A stretch of 64,000 bases of DNA from Pullulanibacillus camelliae (GCF_014642655.1 NZ_BMIR01000016.1:1-64000), one strand, 5' to 3'. Shown: positions 26,408 to 35,608, numbered from the stretch's first letter. Numbers and translations: made by a program. Notes: generated from the sequence alone by a model not told the origin.

Positions 26408-27181
26408 ATGAAACTAGGATGTTGTGCGAGCATTGACCAAGCTGAACGCGTTAAGGCGGCTGGATTTGATTTTTTAGAGGGGACTGTTGCTTCATTAATA
26501 CCAGGGGAAAGCGACAAAAAATTTAAGGAAGAGGTGTTAAAACCTTATGAGGAGAGTCCCATAGCAATAGAAGCCTTTAATGGTTTCATTCCTAGTCATC
26601 TCCCTTTGGTCGGGGAGAGGGCAGATCGTGAGGCGATTCATGCTTATCTTGAGAAGGCACTGGAACGGATGCAACTTATTGGAGCAAGGATTGTGGTGTT
26701 TGGAAGTGGAGGAGCGCGGCATATTCCGCAAGATATAGAGCGGGCAAAAGGTGAACAGCAAATCCTAGAGTTTTTGGAGGCTGCAGGACAAAAGGCTAAG
26801 CGAGCAGGTATTACAGTGGTCATCGAGCCGCTGAATCGTAAGGAGTGCAACGTGATTAATAGCGTGTCAGAGGCTGTGAGGTTTGCTAGACAAGTGAATC
26901 ATCCAGCCGTTCAAGTACTGGCCGATTTTTATCATATGGACGAGGAGGATGAACCACTCGATCATTTGCTGTCCGCAGCAAAATATTTGAAGCATATTCA
27001 CGTTGCTGATACTGGAAGAGGCGCACCTGGGACAGGGCATTATCCTTATAAGCAGTTTTCAAGCTATGTCCGTGAGGCTGGATATTCGGGCGGGATTTCC
27101 ATTGAATGTCTTTGGGATGATTTTGCTCATCAAGTCGAGAAAGCGAGACATTTTTTGGCTGAACAATTTAGTGATCAATAG
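26408..27181 (+). CDS. Sugar phosphate isomerase/epimerase-like TIM barrel protein
   Basis: A 257-residue xylose-isomerase-like TIM barrel. Metal ligands expected for the family are visible: Glu in VVIEPLNR, Asp and His in LADFYHM, His in HIHVADT, Glu in ISIECLW. ATG 26408 is placed by AAAGGAGG at 26395-26402, which would lie across a TTG at 26402. Probably cotranscribed with the esterase at 27227 and preceded by a cre-overlapped promoter. The reaction is likely keto/aldo isomerisation or epimerisation of a free or oxidised sugar. Confidence 0.87.
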   Translation: MKLGCCASIDQAERVKAAGFDFLEGTVASLIPGESDKKFKEEVLKPYEESPIAIEAFNGFIPSHLPLVGERADREAIHAYLEKALERMQLIGARIVVFGSGGARHIPQDIERAKGEQQILEFLEAAGQKAKRAGITVVIEPLNRKECNVINSVSEAVRFARQVNHPAVQVLADFYHMDEEDEPLDHLLSAAKYLKHIHVADTGRGAPGTGHYPYKQFSSYVREAGYSGGISIECLWDDFAHQVEKARHFLAEQFSDQ

Positions 27182-27226
27182 GCAGTTGGAAGCAAATGTC
27201 TCTATTTGCTTTGGGAGGTAAAGAGG

Positions 27227-28015
27227 ATGTCGATTAAACTTTGGGAAGAAGCAGTGCCCCAGCATTTAGGAGAACCCGATGTTATCCCATCACTGACCCC
27301 TTTTCTTTTAGAATCGGATTCTTTAACAAGCGCGATGGTCATTTGTCCTGGTGGGGGCTATGGCATGAGAGCCGACCATGAAGGGGAACCAATCGCCAAA
27401 TGGTTGAATGCATGTGGGATTTCAGCATTTGTTTTAAATTATAGGGTGGCACCACATAAACACCCAGCTCCATTATTGGATGCTCAGAGAGCGTTGCGGT
27501 ATGTACGCTATCATGCTGAGGAATGGGGGATCAAAAAGAATAAGGTAGGGATTCTCGGCTTTTCTGCAGGTGGTCATTTAGCGGCCACTGTAGGAACACA
27601 TGTGGATGAAGGAGATGCCTATGCAGAGGATCCTCTTGAGAAGGAGAGTGCACGTCCTGATGTGATGGTACTCTGTTATCCAGTTATTACTTTGCAGTCA
27701 CCATACAGACATGAAGGCTCCATGATCAACCTGTTGGGAGAGCAGCCAGATGAAGGACTTTTGACCTCACTTTCAAATGAGTTGCAAGTCAGTCAGAAAA
27801 CGCCGCCGACCTTTTTGTGGCATACCGCAGATGATGACAGTGTTCCCGTTGAAAATAGTTTGCTATTTGCAAGGGCGCTGAGCCAGGCGCATGTCCCCTT
27901 TGACTTACACATCTTTGAGCAAGGTCCTCATGGAATGGGATTAGCCACTGAGGATGAACATGTGCGGCAGTGGCAGGAGCAATGTGCATCTTGGCTAAAA
28001 ATACATCAGTTTTAA
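27227..28015 (+). CDS. Alpha/beta-hydrolase, acetylxylan-esterase-like
   Basis: A 262-residue alpha/beta-hydrolase of the esterase/lipase type. Oxyanion region CPGGGYGMRADHEG near residue 40, nucleophile elbow GFSAGGHLAA near 110, acidic residue in TADDDSVPVENS near 200 and His in GPHGMGL near 235 give a full catalytic set. The lack of a signal peptide places it in the cytoplasm, where it could remove acetyl groups from imported xylo-oligosaccharides. ATG 27227 is chosen because GGGAGG precedes it; an upstream TTG/ATG has no site. Ends a two-gene unit with the TIM barrel at 26408. Deacetylase activity is inferred from motif and context. Confidence 0.8.
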   Translation: MSIKLWEEAVPQHLGEPDVIPSLTPFLLESDSLTSAMVICPGGGYGMRADHEGEPIAKWLNACGISAFVLNYRVAPHKHPAPLLDAQRALRYVRYHAEEWGIKKNKVGILGFSAGGHLAATVGTHVDEGDAYAEDPLEKESARPDVMVLCYPVITLQSPYRHEGSMINLLGEQPDEGLLTSLSNELQVSQKTPPTFLWHTADDDSVPVENSLLFARALSQAHVPFDLHIFEQGPHGMGLATEDEHVRQWQEQCASWLKIHQF

Positions 28016-28437
28016 GGAAAGGAAGAGGGAACTATGGGATAGGGCCAATGTATCCCAGACATGGTGTACAGAAGGCCTGTCTACCGAACAAATCCAAGGG
28101 GTGAACTTCCGAATCAAGGTGTGAGCGCGACAAAAGGCCGAGGCAAGCGAACGAATGCCAGCTTTAACGGAACAAAAGGGCAGCCCCTTTTAACAAAAGT
28201 CCCGATCAAAATAACAAATAGCTCAGCAGCTTAAACACAATAATTACTTCTTTTTTCGACGTCGTGGATTTCCCAGCTTTTTCTTAGGTGCATTTTAATC
28301 AGCACAACATTGTGCAATATCTCTTAAGCTTACGACAATAATGGTTAAGTACCTTTTCTAGCGATCTGTTAAAATGACGATATTAACATCACTCACATCT
28401 AAATGAATCTAATCCATTGTGCATGGAGGTGAGGAAC
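28016..28437. other. Intergenic region with AACAAA-rich repeat
   Basis: No gene. 28191-28227 (CCCCTTTTAACAAAAG, then AAAATAACAAA) matches 1613-1648, and further AACAAA motifs occur at 28088 and 28172. On the reverse strand, 28246-28290 reads as a very basic C-terminus (LGNPRRRKKK, stop), perhaps a gene remnant. I see no clear promoter for the operon that starts at 28438. Confidence 0.4.
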
Positions 28438-29565
28438 ATGCAGGACGTATTTCAAGAAAAATGTAAGCGGATACGCGGGTGGCTGAGCGAAAGAAGGTAT
28501 GATGGCCTTCTGCTAACCAGTCAGACGAGCTTTTCATGGATAACGGGTGGTAGAGGCTTTATTGGTATTGCTAGTGAAGCGGCTTGCGCAAAAGTGCTGA
28601 TCACACAGGAGCATTGCGTGCTGCTTGTTAATAATATTGAAGCGAATCGTTTGAGGGAAGAAGAAATTCGCTATGACCACTTACAATTAAAAATCACCCC
28701 ATGGTTTGAGCATGAAAGCGATGTCACCCTTTTGGCTCAGGAATTCATTAAATCAGGTGCTGTCATTGTCCACGAAGAGGAAGTAGCCAATGAACTTATG
28801 CAATTGAGATATCCACTTACAGAATGTGAAAGACAACTATATCACGAGCTAGGAATGGATGCTGCACAGGCGTTGGAGCTCGTTTGTCGTACGCTGCAAA
28901 GAGGGGAGAGGGAGTATCATGTTGCGGGACAATTGGCCAAGGCTTGTTATGAACGGGGGATTGAACCAACATTAACCCTCGTCGCTGCGGATGAACGTGC
29001 GATGCGCTATCGGCACCCTTTACCAACACATCAGTGTATTGATCGCTATGTTCTCATTGCTCTGGGGGCGCGGAGACATGGCTTAGTTGCCTCGCTTAGT
29101 CGCTTGGTTCACTTTGGGACGCCGCCTGAAGAACTGGTGAGAAAGCATCAAGCAGTTACAGCGGTCGACGGTTTGTTTATTCATCTCACGCGGCCAGGCC
29201 GAGCGGTAGGGGATATCTTTGAAAAAGCTGCATTGTGCTATGAAGAGCATGGGTTTAAGGATGAGTGGAACTCTCATCATCAAGGGGGAATGACAGGCTA
29301 TGCTGGCAGGGAGTACCGTGCAACGCTAAAATCCCAGGAAGTCGTTGGTGAACATCAAGCCTTCGCTTGGAATCCCTCCATCTCTGGAGTCAAATCAGAG
29401 GATACGATTGTGATAGGTACAGAAGAGAATCACATTTTGACACGAACAGGAGATTTTCCTGAGGTGACAATACACATCGATGGCATGCATTACCCACGAC
29501 CGGCTATTCTGCAGCGCAATGATCATCGCTACCATGCACTCAAACGTCCACTCATTAGTTTATAA
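28438..29565 (+). CDS. M24 (creatinase/aminopeptidase P) homologue lacking metal ligands
   Basis: A 375-residue protein with the creatinase N-terminal domain (about 1-125) and pita-bread M24 domain (about 135-365). Where family enzymes have Asp in LIDLGA, Asp in SDxTR, His in GHGxG and Glu in the EPG motif, this one has LIALGA, ASLSR, QGGMTG and WNPSI; only the last Glu (KSEDTIVI) remains. It therefore cannot bind the usual two metals. It may be a metal-free hydrolase like creatinase or a non-catalytic protein. ATG 28438 follows GGAGGTGAGG. First gene of the seven-gene uronate operon ending at 35608. Confidence 0.82.
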   Translation: MQDVFQEKCKRIRGWLSERRYDGLLLTSQTSFSWITGGRGFIGIASEAACAKVLITQEHCVLLVNNIEANRLREEEIRYDHLQLKITPWFEHESDVTLLAQEFIKSGAVIVHEEEVANELMQLRYPLTECERQLYHELGMDAAQALELVCRTLQRGEREYHVAGQLAKACYERGIEPTLTLVAADERAMRYRHPLPTHQCIDRYVLIALGARRHGLVASLSRLVHFGTPPEELVRKHQAVTAVDGLFIHLTRPGRAVGDIFEKAALCYEEHGFKDEWNSHHQGGMTGYAGREYRATLKSQEVVGEHQAFAWNPSISGVKSEDTIVIGTEENHILTRTGDFPEVTIHIDGMHYPRPAILQRNDHRYHALKRPLISL

Positions 29566-29582
29566 AGGAGGCGGAAGACGAG

Positions 29583-30833
29583 ATGTCTGTCCAATCAAAA
29601 GAATTGCTTACAGTAGTTGAAGAAATTGTCAATCACACCACCATTACCGATGTGCATACCCATTTGTTCGCTCCTGAATTTGGCGATCAGCTTTTATATG
29701 GTATTGATGAATTATTGACATACCATTATTTAATCGCAGAAACGATGCGGGTATCAGATATAGATTATGATACATATTGGAAGATGTCGAGACAGGAGCA
29801 AGCAGAAACCATTTGGGAAGCACTTTTTATTCATCACACACCTTATAGTGAAGCTTGTCGCGGTGTGATTACAGTTTTGCAGAAACTTGGAATGGATGTA
29901 TCGACGAGAGATTTAGAGAGTTATCGGGAAGCGCTGGGACGCTATCCTCTTGAAGAATACATTGCATTGATTTTTGAAAAAGCCAATGTAAGCAGTGTTG
30001 TAATGACCAACGATCCCTTTGATGAACAGGAAAGAAAGGTTTGGCTCTCACAAACAACGAGGGATGAACGCTTTCATGCCGCTCTCAGAATTGATCCTCT
30101 GATTAATGACTATGACACGGTCTACAAAGACCTGCAAGCATGGGGGTATCAAGTGGATGCCGACCTTACCGAATCGACCATTCAAGAATTACGCCGCTTT
30201 GTATCAGAATGGATTGAGCGTATGCAGGCACTGTACGTTGCTGTCTCGCTCCCAGATACCTTTGTTTACCCGGAACACTCTGTGAGAAGTACCTTGATTG
30301 AAAAGGTAATCCTTCCTGTCTGTCGTGAGCATCAGCTGCCTTTTGCCTTGATGATTGGGGTTAAAAGATTGGTAAATGAAAGTCTTAGAAGTGCTGGTGA
30401 CAGTGTAGGCAAGGCGGATATCCAGGCAGTTGAAGCGTTATGTAAGAGCTTTCCGACAAATAAATTTATGGTCACGATGTTATCGAGAGAAAATCAACAT
30501 GAGCTCGCCGTGACTGCACGTAAATTTCGCAATTTAATGGTCTTCGGCTGCTGGTGGTTTCTTAACAACCCAACACTCATTGAAGAGATGACAGCAATGC
30601 GCTTTGAATTGTTAGGTACATCTGTGATTCCCCAGCATTCTGACGCTCGGATTCTTGATCAGCTTGTTTATAAATGGTCACACTCTCGAGAGGTGATTGC
30701 CAAAGTGTTGACGGAACAATATGAAAGGCTGATAGAAGCAGGATGGAATCTTACAGAGGAAGAAATCAGGCGTGATGTCGGTCAATTATTTAATGATAAC
30801 TTCTGGGATTTCATCAATCTAAAATTATCCTAA
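29583..30833 (+). CDS. uxaC: Glucuronate (uronate) isomerase
   Basis: A 416-residue amidohydrolase-superfamily enzyme converting D-glucuronate to D-fructuronate (or galacturonate to tagaturonate). It closely follows the B. halodurans uronate isomerase I remember: DVHTHLF with two metal-site His residues near residue 27, then VVMTNDPFD, FHAALRIDPL, FMVTMLSRENQHE, FGCWWFLNNP and IPQHSDARILDQLVYKW, with the catalytic Asp in HSDAR. ATG 29583 follows AAAGGAGG. Second gene of the operon, 17 bases after the M24 gene. A fructuronate-reductase-like SDR lies three genes downstream, but no mannonate dehydratase is in the window. Confidence 0.9.
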   Translation: MSVQSKELLTVVEEIVNHTTITDVHTHLFAPEFGDQLLYGIDELLTYHYLIAETMRVSDIDYDTYWKMSRQEQAETIWEALFIHHTPYSEACRGVITVLQKLGMDVSTRDLESYREALGRYPLEEYIALIFEKANVSSVVMTNDPFDEQERKVWLSQTTRDERFHAALRIDPLINDYDTVYKDLQAWGYQVDADLTESTIQELRRFVSEWIERMQALYVAVSLPDTFVYPEHSVRSTLIEKVILPVCREHQLPFALMIGVKRLVNESLRSAGDSVGKADIQAVEALCKSFPTNKFMVTMLSRENQHELAVTARKFRNLMVFGCWWFLNNPTLIEEMTAMRFELLGTSVIPQHSDARILDQLVYKWSHSREVIAKVLTEQYERLIEAGWNLTEEEIRRDVGQLFNDNFWDFINLKLS

Positions 30834-30855
30834 ATCATGGAAGGGAATAGTTGTG

Positions 30856-31683
30856 ATGGTTACTTTAACAGCTTTTGCAGATGAAATCTCAGCGGATTTC
30901 GATTTACAGCTAGATACCCTTGAACAAGAGGGCATCAAACATATTGAATTTCGTGGGGCATGGGATAAAGGCGTCCTACAGCTTGATGATGAAGCATTGG
31001 ATCACATTGAACAGAAAATGGCTGAACGCGGCTTCAAGATCTCTTCGATTGGCTCGCCAATAGGTAAAATCAAGATCACAGATGATTTTAAGGCGCACCT
31101 TTCAGACTTTGAAAGAGCGATTGCGGTTGCAAAAAAGTTTAAGGCGCCTTTTATTCGGATTTTTTCCTTTTTTATTCCTGAAGGAGAGCAGCCTGAGGCT
31201 TATCGAGATGAAGTGATGCAGCGGATGCAGGTACTGGTGACTCGGGCGGAAGAGGCAGGGATCACTTTATTACATGAGAATGAAAAGCATATCTATGGAG
31301 ATACAGCGGAAAGGTGTTTGGAGCTACTCGAAACTTGTCATTCTTCACGCTTTCGATGTGCCTTTGATCCTGCTAATTTTGTTCAATGTGGTGTTAAGCC
31401 TTTTGCTGAAGCCTTTCCTTTACTCAGCCCCTATATTGATTATCTGCATATTAAAGATGCGCGCTTTGCAGATCAAAGTGTGACTCCAGCAGGTGAAGGA
31501 GATGGGGATGTCAAAGCAGTACTGCAGGCCATGAAGGATAAGGGGTACAGTGGGTTTCAATCGCTTGAGCCGCATTTGGCGCAGGCCGGACCTTATTCAG
31601 GATTCACAGGTCCCAAACTCTTTAAGGTTGCTGCAGATGCATTAAAAAAATTGTTAAAGGATATCGGTGAGGACTGGCAATGA
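30856..31683 (+). CDS. Sugar phosphate isomerase/epimerase-like TIM barrel protein
   Basis: A 275-residue xylose-isomerase-like TIM barrel: Glu in TLLHENEKHIYGD, Asp in CAFDPANF (an Asn stands where relatives have His), His in YLHIKDA and Glu in QSLEPHL. The changed residue hints at a modified metal site. It starts at ATG 30856 (or the GTG three bases earlier) behind GGAAGGGA. Followed after 27 bases by a Gfo/Idh dehydrogenase, forming an isomerase/oxidoreductase pair. Specific substrate unknown. Confidence 0.85.
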   Translation: MVTLTAFADEISADFDLQLDTLEQEGIKHIEFRGAWDKGVLQLDDEALDHIEQKMAERGFKISSIGSPIGKIKITDDFKAHLSDFERAIAVAKKFKAPFIRIFSFFIPEGEQPEAYRDEVMQRMQVLVTRAEEAGITLLHENEKHIYGDTAERCLELLETCHSSRFRCAFDPANFVQCGVKPFAEAFPLLSPYIDYLHIKDARFADQSVTPAGEGDGDVKAVLQAMKDKGYSGFQSLEPHLAQAGPYSGFTGPKLFKVAADALKKLLKDIGEDWQ

Positions 31684-31710
31684 TCCGTGAGGGAAAAAAG
31701 AGGTGTGGAA

Positions 31711-32841
31711 ATGGATAAAGTAAGAGTAGGCGTTGTTGGACTCGGAAATATGGGGAGTACCCACGCAAAGTATCTAGCTGCCGGTGTGGTTCAAGGGGCA
31801 GAGCTTACGGCGGTTTGTGATATCAATCCTGATCGTTTGTCTTGGGCTGAAACAGCGCTTGGGAGTCATATTACTACCTTTGACACCATTGAGTGCTTCC
31901 TTAGCTTTCCTGATCTTGATGCTGTGATCATATGTACCTTGCATTATACCCATCCTGATGTAGCCATCAAAGCCTTTGCTCATGGTTTGCATGTATTAAT
32001 CGAAAAGCCGGCAGGTGTCTACACCAAACAAGTACGGGAAATGAATGAGGCAGCTAAGCAGAGTGGCCGTGCCTTTGGCATTATGTATAATCAGCGCACG
32101 AATCCGCTTTATGTAAAAGTAAAGGCGCTTATAGAGACGGGCGAGCTTGGGGAAATCAGACGGACGAATTGGACGATTACCGATTGGTATCGCTCACAGG
32201 CTTACTATGATTCTGGCAGCTGGCGGGCGACCTGGTCAGGAGAAGGTGGTGGGGTACTGCTCAACCAATGTCCCCACCAGCTTGATTTGTGGCAATGGAT
32301 GCTGGGCATGCTCCCTTATCGGGTGAGAGCGTTTTGTTCCTTTGGAAAGTATCGTCAGATCGAAGTCGAAGATGAGGTCACTGCTTATGTGGAATATACC
32401 AATGGTGCTACAGGGGTTTTTATGACAACAACAGCTGAAGCACCGGGGACGAATCGATTGGAAATAGTGGGTGATAAAGGAAAGGTCGTCATTGAAGAAG
32501 AGAAGCTCCATTTTTGGCAATTGCAAACGCCCGAAACAAAGTTTAACCAAACCAATACTGAACCTTTTGCCCAACCAGAAAGCTGGCAGTGTCATGTCCC
32601 GATTCATTATAAGCCTAATGAGAATGGACACCAAAAAATAACCCAAAATTGGGTGGAACACATTTTAAAAGGTGTTCCATTACTCGCTCCAGGTGTGGAA
32701 GGGATTCGTGGACTTGAGCTCTCCAATGCGATGTATCTCTCGTCATGGAGAGCAGATTGGGTCGAGCTTCCTATTGATGAGCAAGCTTATTATGAGGCAT
32801 TGCAGAAAAGAATTGCCTCATCTCATTCAAGACAGGTTTAG
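31711..32841 (+). CDS. Gfo/Idh/MocA oxidoreductase, paralogue 1 of a local pair
   Basis: A 376-residue NAD(P)-dependent dehydrogenase with Rossmann turn GLGNMGSTHAKY, the EKPAGVYTKQVREM block and a GEGGGVLLNQCPHQLDLWQW substrate-domain signature. The same three blocks, nearly unchanged, occur in the gene at 34445, so the two arose by duplication. ATG 31711 is preferred (AGAGGTG upstream) to a GTG at 31687 that touches the previous stop. Fourth gene of the operon. Oxidation of a hexuronide or pentose hydroxyl is likely. Confidence 0.87.
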   Translation: MDKVRVGVVGLGNMGSTHAKYLAAGVVQGAELTAVCDINPDRLSWAETALGSHITTFDTIECFLSFPDLDAVIICTLHYTHPDVAIKAFAHGLHVLIEKPAGVYTKQVREMNEAAKQSGRAFGIMYNQRTNPLYVKVKALIETGELGEIRRTNWTITDWYRSQAYYDSGSWRATWSGEGGGVLLNQCPHQLDLWQWMLGMLPYRVRAFCSFGKYRQIEVEDEVTAYVEYTNGATGVFMTTTAEAPGTNRLEIVGDKGKVVIEEEKLHFWQLQTPETKFNQTNTEPFAQPESWQCHVPIHYKPNENGHQKITQNWVEHILKGVPLLAPGVEGIRGLELSNAMYLSSWRADWVELPIDEQAYYEALQKRIASSHSRQV

Positions 32842-32859
32842 GGAACAAGAAGGGGACCG

Positions 32860-33624
32860 ATGATGTTTAATTTAACAGGTAAGACAGCTGTTATAGTTGG
32901 AGGAACAAGTACATTGGGGTCTGCAATGGCAAAAGGGTTAGCAGAATATGGCGCTAATATTGCTTTAACAGGTAGGAATATTGCTAAGTTAAGAGATTTG
33001 GAAAAAGAAATCGAAGCCTTCGGAGTGAAGGTCGCCGCTTTTCAAACGGATGTAACAGATGAGTTATCAATGCAGCAAACGGCTACGGATATTGAGCGTT
33101 GGGCTGATGGGATCGACATTGTGCTTAATGCACCAGGAGTGAATAGCACGACACCGTTTTCAGAATTAAGTATGGAGGAATGGGATCACATTATGAATGT
33201 GAATCTAAGAGGTGTTGTATTAAGCTGTCAGATTTTCTCAGATTATATGATGAAACGAGGCAAGGGCGGCAGCATTATTAATATCTCATCGGTTTCATCC
33301 ACGCTTCCGCTTTCAAAGGTCTTTACGTATTCAGCCTCCAAGGCGGGGATCAACAGTATCACACAGTATTTGGCAAGAGAGCTCGCCCCACATCATATTC
33401 GTGTCAATGCGATCATTCCTGGATTTTTTCCTGCAGAGCAAAATCGCAACATTTTAAGCGAGGAGCGTGTGAATGCCATTATGGCACATACGCCGATGCA
33501 GCGTTTTGGAGAGCCTGAAGAATTGCAGGGTGTTGCTATATGGCTAGCATCCGAAAAGGCCTCTGGCTTTGTTACTGGAGAGTTAATACGTGTGGATGGT
33601 GGGTTTGGTGCAATGACGATTTAA
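32860..33624 (+). CDS. SDR oxidoreductase, fructuronate-reductase-like (UxuB/YjmF type)
   Basis: A 254-residue classical short-chain dehydrogenase: cofactor turn VGGTSTLGSAM, NAPG, and catalytic Ser-Tyr-Lys (NISSVSS...YSASKAG). The C-terminal third (PGFFPAEQN, HTPMQRFGEPEEL, EKASGFVTG, VDGGFGA) resembles B. subtilis YjmF, the D-mannonate oxidoreductase that reduces fructuronate to mannonate, and uxaC is three genes upstream. The middle region is shorter than in YjmF (254 vs about 280), so a different keto-acid substrate is possible. ATG 32860 or the next ATG is the start. Confidence 0.8.
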   Translation: MMFNLTGKTAVIVGGTSTLGSAMAKGLAEYGANIALTGRNIAKLRDLEKEIEAFGVKVAAFQTDVTDELSMQQTATDIERWADGIDIVLNAPGVNSTTPFSELSMEEWDHIMNVNLRGVVLSCQIFSDYMMKRGKGGSIINISSVSSTLPLSKVFTYSASKAGINSITQYLARELAPHHIRVNAIIPGFFPAEQNRNILSEERVNAIMAHTPMQRFGEPEELQGVAIWLASEKASGFVTGELIRVDGGFGAMTI

Positions 33625-33651
33625 ATCATCTAACTTCAAGGAGGAAGAAGT

Positions 33652-34410
33652 ATGCAAGAAAAATTTGCAGCACAATTATTTACTTTAAGAGAAGAATTAA
33701 AGCGTGGCATTGCTCCAGTATTTAAGGAATTGAAACAAATGGGCTGGGCAGGTGTACAAATTTCTGCGCTTCCTGAGGGCTACGATCCTGATGAGGTAGC
33801 TGCCGCATTGAAGGAAAATCAATTAGGGACAGCAGGAATGCATATTTCATTGCAACGTATGGAAGAGGACCTTTCAGGGGTTTTGCAGGAAGCGGATCTG
33901 TATAACACCAAAGATATTGTTTGTCCCTTTTTACCGGAATCCCTTCGGACAGTCAAGGGTTATAAGGAGGTCAGAAGTCGACTGAATCGCATAGCAGAGG
34001 ATGCCTTTGGCTACCGCATTAGCTATCACAATCATAATTTTGAATTAGCCACGACCATGGATGGCAAAACCGCTTTAGAATATCTCCTCGAACCATCTGA
34101 AGACAATAGGGTTTTGGCAGAAGTCGACCTCTACTGGGTAAAAAAAGGAGGTGGAGATCCTCTAGCCTTTATCCAGCCGTATAAAAACAGGATGCCGATC
34201 ATCCATCTTAAAGATATGACAGATGATGAAGAAGAAACCTTTGCGGAGGTTGGAACAGGGAAGATTGACTTCGCGCCGATTTTGAGGTGGTGTGAACGAT
34301 CGGGTGTGGAATGGTATGCAGTTGAGCAGGATAAATGTCCGGGAGATCCTATGCAAAGCCTAGAAATCAGCTTGAAAAACCTCAATCAACTTGCTTTACA
34401 GATGCAATGA
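33652..34410 (+). CDS. Sugar phosphate isomerase/epimerase-like TIM barrel protein (YcjR/IolE-like)
   Basis: A 252-residue TIM barrel of the group with Glu in HNHNFELA, Asp in VDLYWVKKGGGDP, His in IIHLKDM and Glu in YAVEQDKCPGD. This pattern is shared with the 55489 protein and with YcjR-like epimerases that act on 3-keto sugars. ATG 33652 follows CAAGGAGG. It directly precedes a Gfo/Idh dehydrogenase (34445), an arrangement that repeats at 30856/31711 and 55489/56253. Confidence 0.86.
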   Translation: MQEKFAAQLFTLREELKRGIAPVFKELKQMGWAGVQISALPEGYDPDEVAAALKENQLGTAGMHISLQRMEEDLSGVLQEADLYNTKDIVCPFLPESLRTVKGYKEVRSRLNRIAEDAFGYRISYHNHNFELATTMDGKTALEYLLEPSEDNRVLAEVDLYWVKKGGGDPLAFIQPYKNRMPIIHLKDMTDDEEETFAEVGTGKIDFAPILRWCERSGVEWYAVEQDKCPGDPMQSLEISLKNLNQLALQMQ

Positions 34411-34444
34411 AAGTTTTAAAATACGTATTGGTGGTGTTGATAAG

Positions 34445-35608
34445 ATGGGTAAAGTAAGGATTGGTATTATTGGTGTTGGTAACATGGGGAGTTCACATGC
34501 TGTATATCTCAATAATAATGAGGTACCAGAAGCTGAGCTCGTCGCAGTATGTGATACGAACCAAGCTAGATTAGATTGGGCAAAGGCACATTTAAAGGAG
34601 ACTGTAGCGCTTTATGATGATGCTAACCACCTTCTAGCTGCTGACGATGTGGATGCCGTTATCATTGCGACCCCCCATTATGAGCATTCACCTCTGGCGA
34701 TTAAAGCCTTTGAGAAAGGCAAGCATGTGATGAGTGAGAAACCCGCCGGGGTTTATACGAAGCAAGTGCGGGAAATGAACCAAGCCGCTGCGAAAAGCGG
34801 TAAAGTCTTTGGCATCATGTATAATCAGCGCACGAATCCCCTTTATCAAAAACTGCGCGAGCTTGTTCAAGCAGGGGAACTCGGGGAAATTAAGCGGACC
34901 AACTGGATAATCACCAATTGGTATCGCTCACAGAGTTATTATGATTCCGGTGGCTGGCGGGCTACTTGGGCTGGAGAAGGTGGCGGTGTTCTTCTTAACC
35001 AAGACCCTCATCAGTTGGATTTATGGCAATGGACAGCAGGGATGATGCCCCAACGCGTTCGTGCCTTTTGTGGATTTGGAAAGTTCCATGATATTGAGGT
35101 AGAAGACGATGTGACTGCTTATGTTGAATATGAAAATGGTGCAACAGGCGTATTTGTGACGTCAACGGGCGATAGCCCTGGAACAAACCGTTATGAAATT
35201 TCAGGGGATCGCGGGAAACTCGTTGTCGAAGAGGGGCAGCTTACATTTTGGCGCCTCAGGCAATCTGAGCGGGAATTTAATCGCAAGTATAAAGGGGGTT
35301 TTGGGGAGCCAGAATGTTGGAAGATAGATGTTCCTGTTCATGGTAAAGCCACCGATCATAGAGGGATTACAACAAATTGGGTGCAAGCGATCTTACATGG
35401 CACAGCGCTTCTCGCTCCGGGTGAAGAAGGCATCAAAGGTTTGGAAATCTCTAATGCCATGCACTTGTCAGCTTGGACAGATAATTGGGTAGACCTGCCG
35501 GTTGATGAAGATCTCTATTATGAAAAATTGCAGGAACGCATTCAGCAGTCCACATTTAAAAAGAAAGCGACAGGTGCGCGTACATTAAATGTTGATGGCA
35601 CACACTAA
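34445..35608 (+). CDS. Gfo/Idh/MocA oxidoreductase, paralogue 2 of a local pair
   Basis: A 387-residue dehydrogenase closely similar to the 31711 protein: GVGNMGSSHAVY, EKPAGVYTKQVREM, FGIMYNQRTNPLY and WAGEGGGVLLNQDPHQLDL. The largest differences lie in the second strand region and the C-terminus, which adds about ten residues. ATG 34445 has only a weak GGTGGTG site; a frame extension back to 34391 would overlap the previous gene without a better site. Last gene of the 28438-35608 operon, 45 bases before a strong terminator. Confidence 0.87.
   Translation: MGKVRIGIIGVGNMGSSHAVYLNNNEVPEAELVAVCDTNQARLDWAKAHLKETVALYDDANHLLAADDVDAVIIATPHYEHSPLAIKAFEKGKHVMSEKPAGVYTKQVREMNQAAAKSGKVFGIMYNQRTNPLYQKLRELVQAGELGEIKRTNWIITNWYRSQSYYDSGGWRATWAGEGGGVLLNQDPHQLDLWQWTAGMMPQRVRAFCGFGKFHDIEVEDDVTAYVEYENGATGVFVTSTGDSPGTNRYEISGDRGKLVVEEGQLTFWRLRQSEREFNRKYKGGFGEPECWKIDVPVHGKATDHRGITTNWVQAILHGTALLAPGEEGIKGLEISNAMHLSAWTDNWVDLPVDEDLYYEKLQERIQQSTFKKKATGARTLNVDGTH

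Noticed and set aside
28438-29565. Ordinary Xaa-Pro peptidase
   Set aside because: Four of five metal-ligand positions are substituted, so the standard activity is unlikely.
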